Assembly (NCBI GenBank): GCA_030248295.1
Contig: JASANH010001333.1
Location: 594,604 to 658,603, forward strand
Reading direction: 5' to 3'
DNA length: 64,000 bases
Source of the DNA: Mesodorylaimus sp. YZB2_4
Taxonomy: Eukaryota > Nematoda > Enoplea > Dorylaimida > Dorylaimidae
Part shown: one piece after another, positions 1-11,193 of the stretch
Layout: each line of letters starts with the position of its first letter
How positions within the stretch are numbered: position 1 is the first letter of the stretch
The notes under the pieces: model-generated
The model's database searches: none
Told to the model about the DNA's origin: nothing
Seen by the model: only the letters and a program-made list of their open reading frames with translations
Translations under genes and position numbers: made by a program

Positions 1-13
1 GCTTTCTTTTTAG

Positions 14-286
14 GAGTTGATGAACTTTTCGGTGGTGCACTGAGCAGCAGTAGCGAGGATGAGGCGCCTAGTCATCCGCCTAGCGATATCCCAGATTCGG
101 ATGGGGAGTTGGACACGACCATGGGCAGTGCGCCAGTGTCGACACCAAGGCAACAACGTGAATCGGAGTCGGCAACTAACCAAATGTTGGGCGACGATGA
201 TGACGATGTGGAAGGTCAGCAATTGGCGCAGCAGTTGATGATGCCGGGCGGCCCCGATGAGGACAAACCACCCGAAATTGACTCAG
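14..286 (+). CDS. Internal exon of an acidic protein (partial gene; LEO1-like at best)
   Basis: A reading frame is open from base 1 and is bounded by a polypyrimidine acceptor (CTTTTTAG ending at 13) and a donor (CTCAG|GTAGGG at 287), so this looks like an internal exon of about 91 codons. The encoded stretch is rich in Ser, Asp, Glu and Gln. It starts with VDELFGGALSSSSEDE, contains a DDDDD run and ends EDKPPEIDS. An LFG-plus-acidic-serine pattern followed by EDKPP resembles the disordered N-terminal half of LEO1, a Paf1-complex subunit, but low-complexity sequence gives weak support. The rest of the gene would lie left of the window and possibly to the right. Exon structure is fairly credible; identity is not. 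Confidence 0.4.
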
Positions 287-381
287 GTAGGGGAGTGCAG
301 CTTCAGATAGAGGGCTAAGATTTGCGTTGATCAACAAAAAAAACATTAACACTTAGCGGGGATCGAACCCGCATCCTTTTT

Positions 382-455
382 GGTCCCGGTAGTGTAATGG
401 CTAGTGTGCTGGGCTGAAAATCCTGGTGGTGCGGGTTCGACTCCCGCGCAGAGCT
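382..455 (+). pseudogene. tRNA-like Pol III sequence (Phe-type anticodon loop)
   Basis: An A-box-like TAGTGTAATGG and a perfect B box GGTTCGACTCC are spaced as in a tRNA, with a T-run downstream at about 461. The anticodon loop reads CTGAAAA (GAA), but the acceptor ends do not pair and the anticodon stem has a mismatch. It is therefore a tRNA relic or SINE head rather than a working tRNA. Just upstream (354-372) a T-arm-like sequence lies in the opposite orientation, so two tRNA-like pieces abut head to head. Confidence 0.5.
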
Positions 456-767
456 CATGTTTTTTATAATCTTTCCGGTACGGTGCTTCTTAAGTCACTG
501 AGGCTTACGACTTTGGATATCCATTAGACCCTCCTCGGTGTGAGGATGTGAAAGTTCGGTGCAGATTTCGTATGCGTCCATAAAATGTGCACTGACAGTC
601 GTAGATATGCTTTATAATTCAGTGCGAATACCCGATTTTTTCCTCATGAAAAAACTCAAAGTCGGTGAAGATTTTTCGTGGATATTCCATCCATACTGGA
701 GACAAGGCGCTCTTCGATGATTTTATAGTTTTGATATGGAATTGTGAAAATATGTGCGCCTTCTCAG

Positions 768-934
768 AGACCTTACGAATGCGAATCGTGCAATTGCAAT
801 CGGAATTGATGCAAATCGAAAAGACGCGGAAAAACTACGAAATCGAAGCGAGTTCGTCAGCCGGGGATAAAAAGGATCGATTGCAGCAGGAGATCAGGGA
901 TTTGGGAAAAAGGGATAAGGAAATTCGAGAAGAG
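768..934 (+). CDS. Coiled-coil exon of an unidentified protein
   Basis: The segment has an acceptor (CCTTCTCAG ending at 767) and a donor (GAAGAG|GTGAGA at 935). It encodes a highly charged, heptad-like helix, for example RIVQLQSELMQIEKTRKNYE, and later DKKDRLQQEIRDLGKRDKE. I do not recognise the family. It could belong to the same gene as the exon at 14-286 or to another one; nothing decides this. The open frame extends upstream to about 665, but that part lacks coding character. Confidence 0.4.
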
Positions 935-2161
935 GTGAGAGTTTTATCGCTTCGAATTTAGATACAGTAGTTAGACGATTTTTCTGTGGGTTAATATAGC
1001 ACAAAGCTGGAGACATGAAAAAGTAGGGGAAATTTCAAAGCGCCTGGAAAACATAGTAAAATAGATATTTTTTGAGCTAAAATTCGGGAAAACTGTGAGA
1101 CTGCATTTTTGGGTTAAAAATTTTGGATCTCCCGGCTTTTGAATGCGCTTTTAATCACGCTGGGAATTAGTGAATCAGGTGAAAGTCGTCGTTGCATGGC
1201 GCTTAACTTTTAAATTACCGCCAAATTTCTTGCTGCAAAACGTAACGGTGTTTAGCAACGTGGCATGTGCACCTATTCTCCATGGGATAGTCATAAATCG
1301 CTCTGTGTCCACACTACGTTGCCCAACACCGCGTCTCTGTTATAGTGCAAAATTTGACTGGAATTGGCGGGAATTTAAAAGTTTTGCCCCGTCCTTGAGT
1401 CAACGATAAATTGGTCGAGAAATGCTGGGATAACGTAAAAACAACCAGGGAAAAAGTAGAATTTCTAAACTCAACTCGACTCAACGGATTAGTGACATCA
1501 CAATTTAAAACAAAGCAGATGCCAGCTTTCTTTTGGAGTGGAGTTTTTTAAAAAGTGTTCTTTTCTCTCGTTTTTTTTATTAACTGTAGATGACCTGCAC
1601 CCCAGCCAGAGTAGCCAGCAAATATTCAGTAGAGCCAATAATTATATTTTCTTGGATAATTTTCATTGCAGTATTTATCATTACATTCAGAATCAGGCGA
1701 GCAAAAAAAAAACGGAGAATGAGTTAGCAATTCACAAACAAATCCTTTCTTTCTGTCCGTCAAATTTTCTCCATCTTCCAGTTCTGAAACATCTGCGCAA
1801 CATTCAGTCGTGACCATTTTTTCTTGGGATCAGGATCCCGAACGAACGCTACTGAATGCAGGGTTTTAGGAATCCCGTCTTAAAATCAGGCCTGTAAAGG
1901 ACTGTTTCAGGCATTCAAAGGTGCAGTTAGATAATGTGTTCAGTATGTGGCAGACCTTGGGCTGAAAATAGGTTTTTTAGGTGGCGGCTTTGAAACGAGA
2001 AATTCAAAGGAAACCTTGAAAGAACATGATAGAATATGAAGGGTTTTGTGTATAGTTGATGCATGATGATGAGCAGTGCTGACTATGGAGCTGTGTTTTG
2101 TGGCAGGGCTATGTGCGAAAGAAACAGTTTTTATTTTTTCTTGAAGAAGACAAGATAAAAT
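935..2161. other. Non-coding stretch, no gene seen
   Basis: Only short open frames of unremarkable composition occur here. No splice-bounded coding exon, RNA gene or clear repeat was found. Confidence 0.5.
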
Positions 2162-3076
2162 TCAGGTTTGCCGTTTGAAGCATGCAGTTACTTTTCTCCT
2201 GTACTCCTTGACTATGACCAATGTCATGTATGGATCGATGGCGGCTGGCAAAGCGAATGGGGCGATCAATGCTCGGCCGAGCCAGGCGTCTATGCTCAAC
2301 GTATTGGGTGCGTATAAAAGTGCAGTTTTGACAGTCATTGCGGGACTTTGAGTGAGGAATGGAATGAGGAAGATGAGCGAGGTCAAAGTGACCAGTTGTT
2401 TGGACTCGTCCATGAGTCTGCTCTGCACTGACGGGCTGGCTTGAATAGTGTGGTTGCGGAGGATGGTGACTATTTTATAGGAACATAGGAATAGTGTAAT
2501 GTAGCACGATCCGATCAGCACCCGAATCGAGGTCAGCATGGCGGTGTATGCGATTGGCCAAGTGACGGCTTGGCCATCCATCTTTTTCCTCAATCCGCAA
2601 GTGCCCAAATCGTCTTCGCCCAACTGGTCGGTGAGGACGAATGGGAGGAAGAGCAGTGCGCTGAGTAGCCATGTGCAAATGCACATGATGGCGGTCTTGC
2701 AGCGAGTGAATGTCAGAGTGCACTTGTGTGAATTGTGCAGGGATAAGTATCGATTGTAGGCGATGACGGGGGGGACGAGGAAGGATTGCAGGCCTACCAC
2801 GTATTGGATATAGCCCGATGCCTGACAAGGGACGCTGTCGTAGGCACCAATGAAAGGGACTTGCAGAAATAAATTATTAGTACATTGACCAAAATCGATT
2901 AAAGCCAAGTTAAAAAGGAGCCATTCAAATGGTTTTCGTTTTAGAAAATTCTTACTGATCAAAATTAGAACGAACAGATTGGCGGGGATGCCGAATATGG
3001 CGAATATGGATGTGACGAGTTTGAGAGCGAGATTTGGGAAAAATGTGTGATGGAGGGTGGAATTGGTTGTGTTCAT
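2162..3076 (-). CDS. Rhodopsin-like seven-transmembrane receptor (intronless)
   Basis: Encodes 304 residues from the first true ATG (3076); the open frame continues 13 codons upstream only from a GTG. Seven hydrophobic segments are visible at about 17-41, 50-76, 87-108, 128-148, 173-205, 228-250 and 266-290. Family marks include N-glycosylation sites at the N terminus (NTT, NST), a cysteine before TM3 (84) and another in loop 2 (160) that would form the usual disulfide, NRY at 108-110 in place of DRY, and DPYMT at 281 in place of NPxxY. A basic tail follows TM7. The NRY and DPYM variants and the single-exon structure fit nematode-type orphan or chemosensory receptors. The ligand is unknown. 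Upstream, a CAG at the 5' side could be a splice acceptor, so a 5' exon cannot be excluded. Confidence 0.8.
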   Translation of the reverse strand: MNTTNSTLHHTFFPNLALKLVTSIFAIFGIPANLFVLILISKNFLKRKPFEWLLFNLALIDFGQCTNNLFLQVPFIGAYDSVPCQASGYIQYVVGLQSFLVPPVIAYNRYLSLHNSHKCTLTFTRCKTAIMCICTWLLSALLFLPFVLTDQLGEDDLGTCGLRKKMDGQAVTWPIAYTAMLTSIRVLIGSCYITLFLCSYKIVTILRNHTIQASPSVQSRLMDESKQLVTLTSLIFLIPFLTQSPAMTVKTALLYAPNTLSIDAWLGRALIAPFALPAAIDPYMTLVIVKEYRRKVTACFKRQT

Positions 3077-5189
3077 GGTCGATGTGGATTCCCAGTGAGC
3101 AACCGACCGCCCCACTGTTTCCTAGAAAAGTGAGGGATCTATAGCCGAGACTAGGTCTGGCTTAGGCTGAGTTAATGAGCTCATCGCGCCATGCTGTGAG
3201 CAGGCTTCACAGAGCGAAGCCTGTTGGGTTGATAATGAAAAATGTTGAAAGGAAGGAGAAAACGAAGTGGAATACTTTGACCAAAGGTTCAGACAGTAAA
3301 TTTTCCAAGTTTCATTTTCCATTTAACAGCTTCGCATGGCAGTGTTGCTAACGGCCATTATTGACAAAGGTTGCAAGTTGTTGAAAGGGTGATGAAATTT
3401 CATGGCTGGACTGGCAATTTCAGAAGCACGGGTTCGAATCCCACTCGAGTCAGGTTTTTTGCATGTATGGAAAAATAATAAAGCCTCTTACTAGTCTAAC
3501 TCGACAGATAGAACCTTCTATCTTTTATGTGAGGGTTGCGGGTGCATGAAGGCCGCTGGTGATCCAGGAAAACGATGTACTGTTGGGTCTCCCTGATCCA
3601 ACTAGCCAGCCTCAACATCCATGTCATCGCGCACCCATACACAACTGGTACGTGTACGCCGCCTCCCCCCCCCCCCCCCCCGGGCACGCCTAACCCCAAC
3701 TGATGTAACTACGACTTCCTTCATTGAAATTTTAAATTAAAAAATGGCGGGAAACTTTTTCTGAAGCTTTTGTGACAATTTCTCCCATCCCGTATTTTCA
3801 TGCACTCCACAGGGCCCCAGAGGTGCCAGAGTGAAGAGGTAAAGGGCAAACGATTAGGCAGTCTCAGCTGTCCAACACCGACCGGCAAGACGGGCAATGC
3901 GGCGGGCTGGACTCCCACCAGCCACTGTCTCTGGGTGTTGGTGTCCAGCAGGATCTCCTTGAGTGGAGATGCTCTTAGTGGAGTCACACACAAGGATAAA
4001 CGCAAAACGGGGTCAAGCCTAAAAAGTTTAAAACACCAGCCAAAAATGGCGGCTCCCGCCAAAAACAAGTGCGCGTTCGTTTCGCCATCTTCTAAAGTAA
4101 ACCCGCGGGGGGGGGGGGATAGGCATGGCCTTGAAAAAAGAGCAGTCAACTGCAGAAATAAGGAAAATGTAGCATACACTATGCACCTACTTGTTCCCAA
4201 TGTACATTTGACCACAGCGCTTTGACCCAGTGTGTACTCACACTCGAATGTCAGTAAGTGCTGACCATGCTTGCCTAGCACGCACTTTGCACACATTCGC
4301 TTTTTTGTAGGAAGTTTCCGTTTAAACGAAAAAGCATTGGGTTTAGTAGCGACTAAATCGATGATCCGAACCAACGTCAAGAATTTGATGAAGTAGGTCG
4401 AAGGAAGACACGCAAACTCTGCAAAAGGGTGTTTCGACTGCATCAGCAGATGGCATGGCACTGGGCAGGGAATGGGGGGGGGGGGGGCATTGCATTGGTG
4501 ATGGATGTCGGAGGACCTGGCTAGTACAAGCACAGCGGACCTTACCAGACATTTTTTGGGCTGGGTCCAACCGACTCTAGTCCCGCACAGCTAGCCAGCA
4601 GTCCTGTTATTATAAGCGAGGCCGTGAGGTGACCAGCTTTCACCAGCTTGCCTGTGTGTCTCCACTGAGCGCACCTTCAGCAAGGTCATCCTGTGCATCA
4701 GAGTCCCAGGATGATACTGGGAGAGTAGGGAGGGACCTTCCCGACTGGCGTCTGCCACTTCATGGTACTGGATGAGTCTTCAGGAGCCAGGTGTGCTAGG
4801 CCAGCGACGGACTTACAAAGTCGCCATTCTCAGTCGGCACAGAACTGCGCCGTCCCAGTTTGGGTTGCGGGCCAAGCATTGCGGACCATCGCGGCTCCAC
4901 CTTCCCGAGCATGGATATAGCGTATCCAGGCTCCCAAATGCACCCACGAGTGTTGATTATGATGCAACAGTGCTCTTTTTATGCAAACTCGATTTTCCTG
5001 ATAACGTTGAAAAAACGTTTTTCGAAAGTTGTTGGACGATATTAGCCATAGCTCACTGATCTGCAGGTCTTATTCAATTGACTGATCAACGACTGATTAC
5101 GTTGCAGTCGCAAAATAGGTTTTCCTTCCTTACGGCTTATGGCTCGATTCCAACTTTCTTCGTAAAAAAAGTCGAAAATATTTTCGTGG
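3077..5189. other. Intergenic DNA with homopolymer tracts
   Basis: Holds a run of about 18 C near 3665-3681, runs of 9-11 G near 4109 and 4478, and a tRNA-like B box at 3427-3441 (GGGTTCGAATCCC). A 270-codon open frame on the minus strand (3721-4533) runs through these tracts and looks like chance. At 4960-5060 a stretch resembles the arm of the foldback family described at 7500-8575. Confidence 0.45.
3427..3441 (+). pseudogene. tRNA T-arm / B-box relic
   Basis: GGGTTCGAATCCC is a complete T-arm and B-box match preceded by weak tRNA-like sequence, but no foldable acceptor stem is seen. Probably a tRNA-derived repeat fragment. Confidence 0.35.
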
Positions 5190-5560
5190 AACATATCAGC
5201 GTGTTCGTAAATGAATAAGGAATCTAATGCATGTCGCGAAAAGCTTCTATCTTGCACCCATCTCGAGATATTTGATATTTTTTCTGTAAAACCCCATGGT
5301 AGGCCGCTGTTTTTCGCAGATTTAGATATCAACTGAAGCAAAAGCGTAGACGACTGAAGGCCATGTTGAAAGGTAGATTGCGCTGATTTTAAGCTGTGCA
5401 GACCCCGTCTCCTGGTTAGCATAAAAGAGCAACAGGTCTGAAAGACATCACCTCGAGGGGCCCTCAATTTTTGCGCCCAATATCTCGGGATGGGTGAGAG
5501 ATAGAAACTTTTCGCGACATTTGTTCGATTCCTCATTCATTTGCGAACACGCTGGTATGT
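5190..5560. repeat. Foldback element, copy 1 of a dispersed family
   Basis: The left arm (about 5190-5280) and right arm (about 5450-5556) are inverted copies. They share phrases such as CGCGACAT, ATTCCTCATTCATTTGCGAA and CAATATCTCGGGATG in opposite orientation. The interior (5340-5450) matches the interior of the larger copy at 8040-8210 (GTAGACGAC, CCCGTCTCC, GCATAAA). The minus-strand open frame across this stretch is a by-product of the repeat, not a gene. Confidence 0.6.
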
Positions 5561-5919
5561 CGATGAGTGGATAAGACCTAAAATTAAGTCATATTTTTAG
5601 CCACTTGCAACTGGATAAAAAAAATCAAAATTTTAAATTAGCGCCATTTGTTATTTGAAATTGACGAAAGTGCAAGTACCTACCCGATCTTGTCTCATCT
5701 TTAAAACCAGAAGAAAAAGTCATTTTTGCATTGACTATTTACATCCTCACTTGGTAAAAATGATTGCTGTGAATGTCAAAGGAATTTTAAATTTACCGCG
5801 CTTTTGTGTAAAATTTCTAGCAGACATCTATTTAGGCGGGAAAATGCCGACCGCATTTTCTGGGTCGATTTTCGTTTTATTTTGATAATTTTTTATTTTG
5901 TTTTCGCCGCGTATGCGAA

Positions 5920-6354
5920 ATGTCGGGCTCAAAACGCAGTCGTTCAGATCGACGATCGAAAAGTTCACAAATTTCGTTGGCCGCCGATGAATGTTATGGT
6001 TGTACATTATGCCATCGTACGACTCTTCATTTGGCCAGCATTCGACGTCATTTATTTCAATTACATAAGATTATGGACTCGGATTCAATGGAAAATTATT
6101 ACGATATTCGAAGAATTCCTGGGCCGAGACTCGTCGCTCCGCACGTCGAAACGTCCACACCCACACAAAAAAATGCCGCCGATCCATCGTCAAAGGAAAA
6201 GAAACGAAAGCAAGGCTCGAAAAGTGATGCAGCTTGTCAAGCATCGTGTTCGGATTGTAAACGCTTGAAAAAGAGAGCAGAGAAATTGGAAAGTTTATTA
6301 GAAGAAATGTTTCAGAGCGCGGAAAAAATCAAGAAGACATTAGAAAATGAGTAG
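5920..6354 (+). CDS. Small C2H2 zinc-finger protein with C-terminal coiled coil
   Basis: Encodes 144 residues from an ATG at 5920. Residues 1-16 are basic and serine-rich (SGSKRSRSDRRSKSS). A single C2H2 finger follows at about 28-49 (CTLCHRTTLHLASIRRHLFQ, then LH), giving Cys-x2-Cys, a conserved Leu and His-x4-His. A polar linker with a KEKKRK nuclear-localisation-like cluster leads to a predicted coiled coil at about 113-143 (RLKKRAEKLESLLEEMF). The layout suggests a nuclear DNA- or RNA-binding protein that dimerises. The gene is intronless and sits between two foldback repeats. The family cannot be named; a second, unrelated single-finger frame occurs at 58.7 kb. Confidence 0.6.
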   Translation: MSGSKRSRSDRRSKSSQISLAADECYGCTLCHRTTLHLASIRRHLFQLHKIMDSDSMENYYDIRRIPGPRLVAPHVETSTPTQKNAADPSSKEKKRKQGSKSDAACQASCSDCKRLKKRAEKLESLLEEMFQSAEKIKKTLENE

Positions 6355-7499
6355 GAAATTGGGGAAAATTTGATGAGTTTTGCGTATTGTAATTTTTTGC
6401 TGCTTTCTCTTCTTGGTTTGAGGTTTCGATGTTTCAAAAGCCTGGTTTAGATTTTGGCTTTTATGGATGTAGTGAACTGATTCATTTCGTGTTAAATAAG
6501 TTCTGAGAAATGACAAAATCAGAAAAAAAATCGAGGTTCTTGTATATTCTTGGATTACACCCGAGTTTTAACAGGTGAGAAATACTTGGTATGCCTGCGA
6601 ATCACATGTGCGGGGGCGTGGCTAATATTTAGGCAGCCAATCACGTAGCAATATTTTGTCGAGTATAGATTTAGAGGGTCTACTGCCTTGAAGATGTTTC
6701 GTGATAAGGTCAGTAAGAAAACTATGACGTTTTGCTGCAGGCAGACCCGGCCAGTGCTCAGTGCAGTTCAGCAGCTTGGACAAGCTTAAGACAAGTGTCC
6801 TAAAGGTCAGTCAAGCGCTGCAGCTGTCGGCATTACCTGGCAGGCTGATGTTTCGGTCACATCACCAGCAGCAATGTTTTTATGCCTATATGTGTGGTCA
6901 TCTCATCCAGACTCCTCCTGCCACGAGATTCCACTGTGGATATGGACATATATTATGAACATTCTTTAATAATCTTTTCCTTCTTGAATCAATTTTTCTG
7001 CTGATTGATTTTTGAAAAATTCTCCCTCTGTACCTTGTCCAACCTAGTGTAGCTTTGACCCTGAAGATGTCAAGACAAAGTATATAACCTACCTATATTT
7101 TTTGGAAGCGTGTACCACGGGGCACATTTGGTGAAATTTTCAGGGGTGTTTCGAGTTATTCGCTCAAGTTTGTGAGGAAAATTTTGAATTCTCTTTTTTG
7201 GCGGGAATATCTCACGACGGGTGGGACCTAGGAAGAATTTTTAAATGTCATTCGATAGCTTATAATCTTGCGATCATTTTGGTATGTCTTAGATTATTAT
7301 AGGACCAAATATTGGTGAGATATGGCCAATATCGCCCAAGAATCACGTTTTTATGTGTATCTCCATTGGGAGGGGGTGAAAAACCTGTTTGACTCTTGCT
7401 TCACCAGACACTCATGGAGTACAAACTAATGGGCGCAAAAAATTATGGGGTCGAAATTTTAACTTGGTAAGCCAAGACTCGTATGGGTCGACTACTAAA
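6355..7499. other. Non-coding, repeat-derived
   Basis: No gene recognised. From about 7090 the sequence carries phrases (GGCGGGAATATCTC, ATATGGCCAATATCGCCCAA) shared with the foldback family to the right, so part of it is an older copy or an extension of that element. Confidence 0.4.
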
Positions 7500-8575
7500 A
7501 AAACCCTCTGTTCATAGTGGAGGCAGGGTTTCTGTAAGGGTCGACACATGTGAAACACAGGTTGCCAAGCTTCAATTTTTTACCTCTTTTTTATGTGCGA
7601 ATTCGATGCAGCCATTCGTGGTGATAGTGATGCAGCAATACTTTTTTGTGCACACCCGATTTCCACGGAATTATATAGCCAAACGTTTTTTTGAAAGTTC
7701 TTCGGCGATATTGGCCATAAATCACTGACCTTCCAGTCTTTCTCGATCAACGACTTATCAGCATGTTCGAAAATGAATGAGGAATCGAATGTTTGCCGCG
7801 GTAAGTTTCCGTCTCTCACCTATCTCGAGATATTGGGCGCCAGAGGCGTGGGGCGGGAAATTCAAAAGGCGCGCACTCAGTTCGCTAATTTCTTTCCCTC
7901 TATTTTCACAATTAGAAGTCGAAGTTCAATTGGGAAAAAAGCAGCCGATGCCATATTTTAAGCTCTATCCGAAAATAAATGTTTGGTTCCACAGGCTATC
8001 TTGCAAGATTTTCAAAAATGGATTTTTCTGAAAATTCCCTGAAGGTGGGTACAGTTTTTTTGCATATTTAGATATCAAATGTGAAGCTAAAGTATAGACG
8101 ACGGGGGGGGGGGGGGTTACGCTGAAAGTCAAATGAGTTTGGCATATTTTAGGTTGGTCAAATCCCGTCTCCCAGTCAGCATAAACGAGCAGGAGGCCTA
8201 AAAGTGGTCAACTTGAAGGGACTTCTTACTTTGGCGTCCAATATCTCGAGGTAGATTAGAGATGGAAACTTTTCGCGACAAGCATTCGATTCCTCATTCA
8301 TTTGCGAACACGCTGATGTGTGGTTGATCGAGAAAGACCGAAAGATCAATGAGTTATGGCCGATATCGCCCAACCACTTTCGAAAAAAGAGTTTTTTGGG
8401 ATAATTTGATGGAAATCGAGTGTGCACAAAAAAGCATTGCTACGTCACTATCACCGCGAATGGACACATCTAATACACACATAAAACAGAGAGTTGAAAA
8501 TTGAAGCTTGGCAACTCCTGGGTCGACCCTTACAGAAAGCGCGTCTTTTCTTTTGTAGTTCACGACTAGTGGACT
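7500..8575. repeat. Foldback element, copy 2 (about 340-bp inverted arms)
   Basis: The left arm (about 7520-7850) reappears inverted at about 8215-8560. Shared landmarks include GGGTCGACACATG / CTGGGTCGACCC, GTGCACACCCGATTTCC / GAAATCGAGTGTGCAC, ATGAATGAGGAATCGAATG and CTCGAGATATTGGGCGCC. The loop of about 360 bp contains a run of 14 G (8104-8117) and matches the interior of copy 1. No transposase-like frame is present, so it is non-autonomous. Confidence 0.7.
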
Positions 8576-8952
8576 GATTTCATTTTTTTCAACCTGCTGA
8601 CTAATTTTGCAGCAATGATGACAGTATTCTGACACCTATGATCCTCGCATCCAGTGTTCTCTGCGTCATGGCCACCGAATTCTACACCCAGCCGCTTATG
8701 AACATCAAGGTGCAGCTTTCGATTTCAGGTGCCCGCTAGTTTGTACGGATCGATGTGTAACTCGATCAGGGCTGTGGTGGCCATCGAACAGCAGCCGACT
8801 ATTAATCAGACACGACTGCAACAAGAGTAAAAGTACACAAGCCACATGAAAAAAACTTGGCCTCACGATCAGTTGCATTGTAGATTTTTCTGGGTGACAC
8901 CATCAAGCTTGATCGAAAATCCATTTTTACCTGTCGTATGTAGCTTTGAAGA
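8576..8952. other. Upstream region of the DEG/ENaC gene
   Basis: No clear exon or promoter motif. One short open stretch (about 8640-8740, starting ATGATCCTCGCATCC) is followed by a stop and has no recognisable product. Confidence 0.3.
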
Positions 8953-10464
8953 ATGAAGCTTGTACACGAATTCGCCGAGGATACGACTTTTCATGGAATC
9001 AAAGATTTTCGACGCCTAAAATCACCTTGGACACTGCTTATATGGGCATTAATCGTGGTTGCATGCAGTGGAGTCATGGCCTACGAAATGTTCATGATCG
9101 CTATGCAATATCAAACAAATCCGACAGCAACTCAAGTTACTCCACTTTTTTTAGAAAATTATCCATATCCTAGGATTTTATTTTGTCCAAACGAATGGAT
9201 TAATGAAACAAAAGTAGCAGAATATAAAATTTCTAAACCAGTTCTAATTTATGCATTATCATTACTTCAAGATTTAGTTTTAGCAAAAGAAGAAAAAGAT
9301 AATTTTACTGTACAAAATTATGATATTGAAGATTTAGATTTGACTTTGAGAACATTTGTGAAAAGTCAAAATTATAGCACATATGTTGATTTTTATCGAT
9401 TAATTACGAATGAACCTCGAATTGTAACTCGATGTAATAAATGTGATTATATTCGAAAACATGTAGTTGCATCGGGTGTTTGCTATCAATTGCGTCTTTC
9501 ACCCGCTTCATCAGCTTTTTTAATCCAACGTCCGCCCGTATTTCTTTATACTGAACCAAAACCCGATTTGATCAGTGCACATTTGGTACCTAAATATAGC
9601 GGGGCATATACTGTCGATGCAATGTACGTTTCATATTTACCACAAAATGAATTTTATTTATTCGATCCAATTTTATTAAATAGAAATTTTTCGTATATTT
9701 TACGAATAAAACCAACTTTATATCAAAGATTAAATAAACCAGAAAAACTATGCGTTCCACCAGAAATGTACAGATTAAAAAATCATTCGCAATTAATGTG
9801 TTATGCAAAATGTGATGAAAATTTTAAAAGAAAATGTCAAGGTTGTTTTTATGTTGGATATCATCAAGGTGTATTTAGTAATGGAACCATACCAATGGAC
9901 TTTAATCTACCACTTTGTTCAACTATTTTCAACGACCCTGTGCGAGACAATTGCACTAGTCGGGGCGCGGAATTCGATAATTGTGTCAAACGATGTCATC
10001 CTTTGTGCCACGAATGGGTCTACGAAACGACTCTTATTCCAATATCACAACGTAAATTATTGACTGAAAATAACGAGGAAGATATAAGTGTAGCTTTCAG
10101 TTACCAAGTTCGATATGGTGAGACATTGATCAGAGAAGTGTCGACTTACACTTGGGACACTTTTCTCAGTAATATTGGCGGCCAATTGGGTTTGTGGATG
10201 GGGGCTAGTGCAGTGTCAGTCTTACAACTCTTGCATTTTCTTGCTGCTCTTATTTATGAACAATGTTTCAAGAAGCGACGTGAAAATGGGGTAGTGAGAA
10301 ATGGACACGATGCAAATGGCGAGATGCAAATGATGGAGAAAACGGGTGTATATTTTGTGAAGAATGTTTTTTCCAATTATTCGCATAGACATAGTAGCGC
10401 GAATACTTCGAGTGCAAATGGTCAAGAAAATGACAGTCAGAACAGGAGGACGTCTTGCAGTTGA
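8953..10464 (+). CDS. Degenerin / epithelial sodium channel (DEG/ENaC) subunit
   Basis: Encodes 503 residues, the expected two-transmembrane cation channel subunit. The short cytoplasmic N terminus carries the conserved His-Gly gating motif (FHGIKDF, HG at 14-15). TM1 spans about 26-49. The large extracellular domain has a run of cysteines in its second half (CYAKCDENFKRKCQGC, then CVKRCHPLC) and several N-glycosylation sites. TM2 lies at about 410-436 and holds the GxS selectivity filter as GAS (417-419), preceded by the family motif NIGGQLGLWMG. A 64-residue polar tail follows. The frame is uninterrupted, unusual for a gene of this length. Codons at 9130-9860 are strongly A/T-ending, unlike the GC-richer flanks, so a retrocopy or transferred segment is possible. 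Subunits normally assemble as trimers in the plasma membrane; stimulus and subfamily (ASIC-, MEC- or FaNaC-like) are not determined. Confidence 0.9.
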   Translation: MKLVHEFAEDTTFHGIKDFRRLKSPWTLLIWALIVVACSGVMAYEMFMIAMQYQTNPTATQVTPLFLENYPYPRILFCPNEWINETKVAEYKISKPVLIYALSLLQDLVLAKEEKDNFTVQNYDIEDLDLTLRTFVKSQNYSTYVDFYRLITNEPRIVTRCNKCDYIRKHVVASGVCYQLRLSPASSAFLIQRPPVFLYTEPKPDLISAHLVPKYSGAYTVDAMYVSYLPQNEFYLFDPILLNRNFSYILRIKPTLYQRLNKPEKLCVPPEMYRLKNHSQLMCYAKCDENFKRKCQGCFYVGYHQGVFSNGTIPMDFNLPLCSTIFNDPVRDNCTSRGAEFDNCVKRCHPLCHEWVYETTLIPISQRKLLTENNEEDISVAFSYQVRYGETLIREVSTYTWDTFLSNIGGQLGLWMGASAVSVLQLLHFLAALIYEQCFKKRRENGVVRNGHDANGEMQMMEKTGVYFVKNVFSNYSHRHSSANTSSANGQENDSQNRRTSCS

Positions 10465-11193
10465 CAATGGAAATAAAATACTTTTCTGTAGGATTACTTG
10501 TATTTCATGTGTCTCGCGCGCATTATTTTTAGTGTGCCTTTTTATTGTCGCATACATTTATTTATTTCTGAGAGACAAGCATCTTGGTAGTGCTTTTAAA
10601 CTCTTCAAGTTTTCCTATATTTTGGTTTCCTATGATAGGAAAGCCCCAGCTGCACTGTGTGGGGACAAAAAGTCGGCAAATCATTTACCATATTGAATAT
10701 ATCTGTCTATCGGGTGTGCTACGCTAGTGCTCAAAAAGCGCGAAAAATTGTGTTTTTTTAGCGAAAATGATTGATATTTGGAGAACAATGAAAGATTTCA
10801 CTCACGGGGGAGAGTTTCAAGTAGCGTCGTTATTGCTCTACGTTTTGAATGGTTATGGCATATAAAAAGTTAAAAAATTGTGCAGTACCGACTTCAATGA
10901 ATTCATGTCACTCTCATAGTTTTTGTTAAGCGCGAATCCTAAAAAGACTTTTAGCTGCATGACTAGACGATTCCACGTTTTCTTATGGCCTCAGAAGGAA
11001 CGTAATTAAGAAGATCAATTTTTTCTTTTTTCAATGCACTGATTAATGTTCGATAAATATTAAAAAGCACGCGGTACTTCTTGGGAAATGAAATCGCTCT
11101 TGCAAGAATCGTCCATGCTCCACTTTCTGACTCCCTGATCTTCAGGATCTACGCCGCCTATGACAAATACTCCCCAATATCTGACCCGATATC
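10465..11193. other. Non-coding stretch after the channel gene
   Basis: Contains AATAAA at about 10471, just past the stop codon and a plausible poly(A) signal for the channel gene. No other gene or repeat was recognised. Confidence 0.4.

Noticed and set aside
3721-4533. 270-codon open frame on the minus strand
   Set aside because: Runs through poly-G/C tracts, shows no domain, signal or splice context, and has poor composition. Probably chance openness.
5042-5536. 164-codon minus-strand frame
   Set aside because: Lies across a foldback repeat, and its peptide pieces recur in other frames at 7.6-8.4 kb, so it is repeat-derived.
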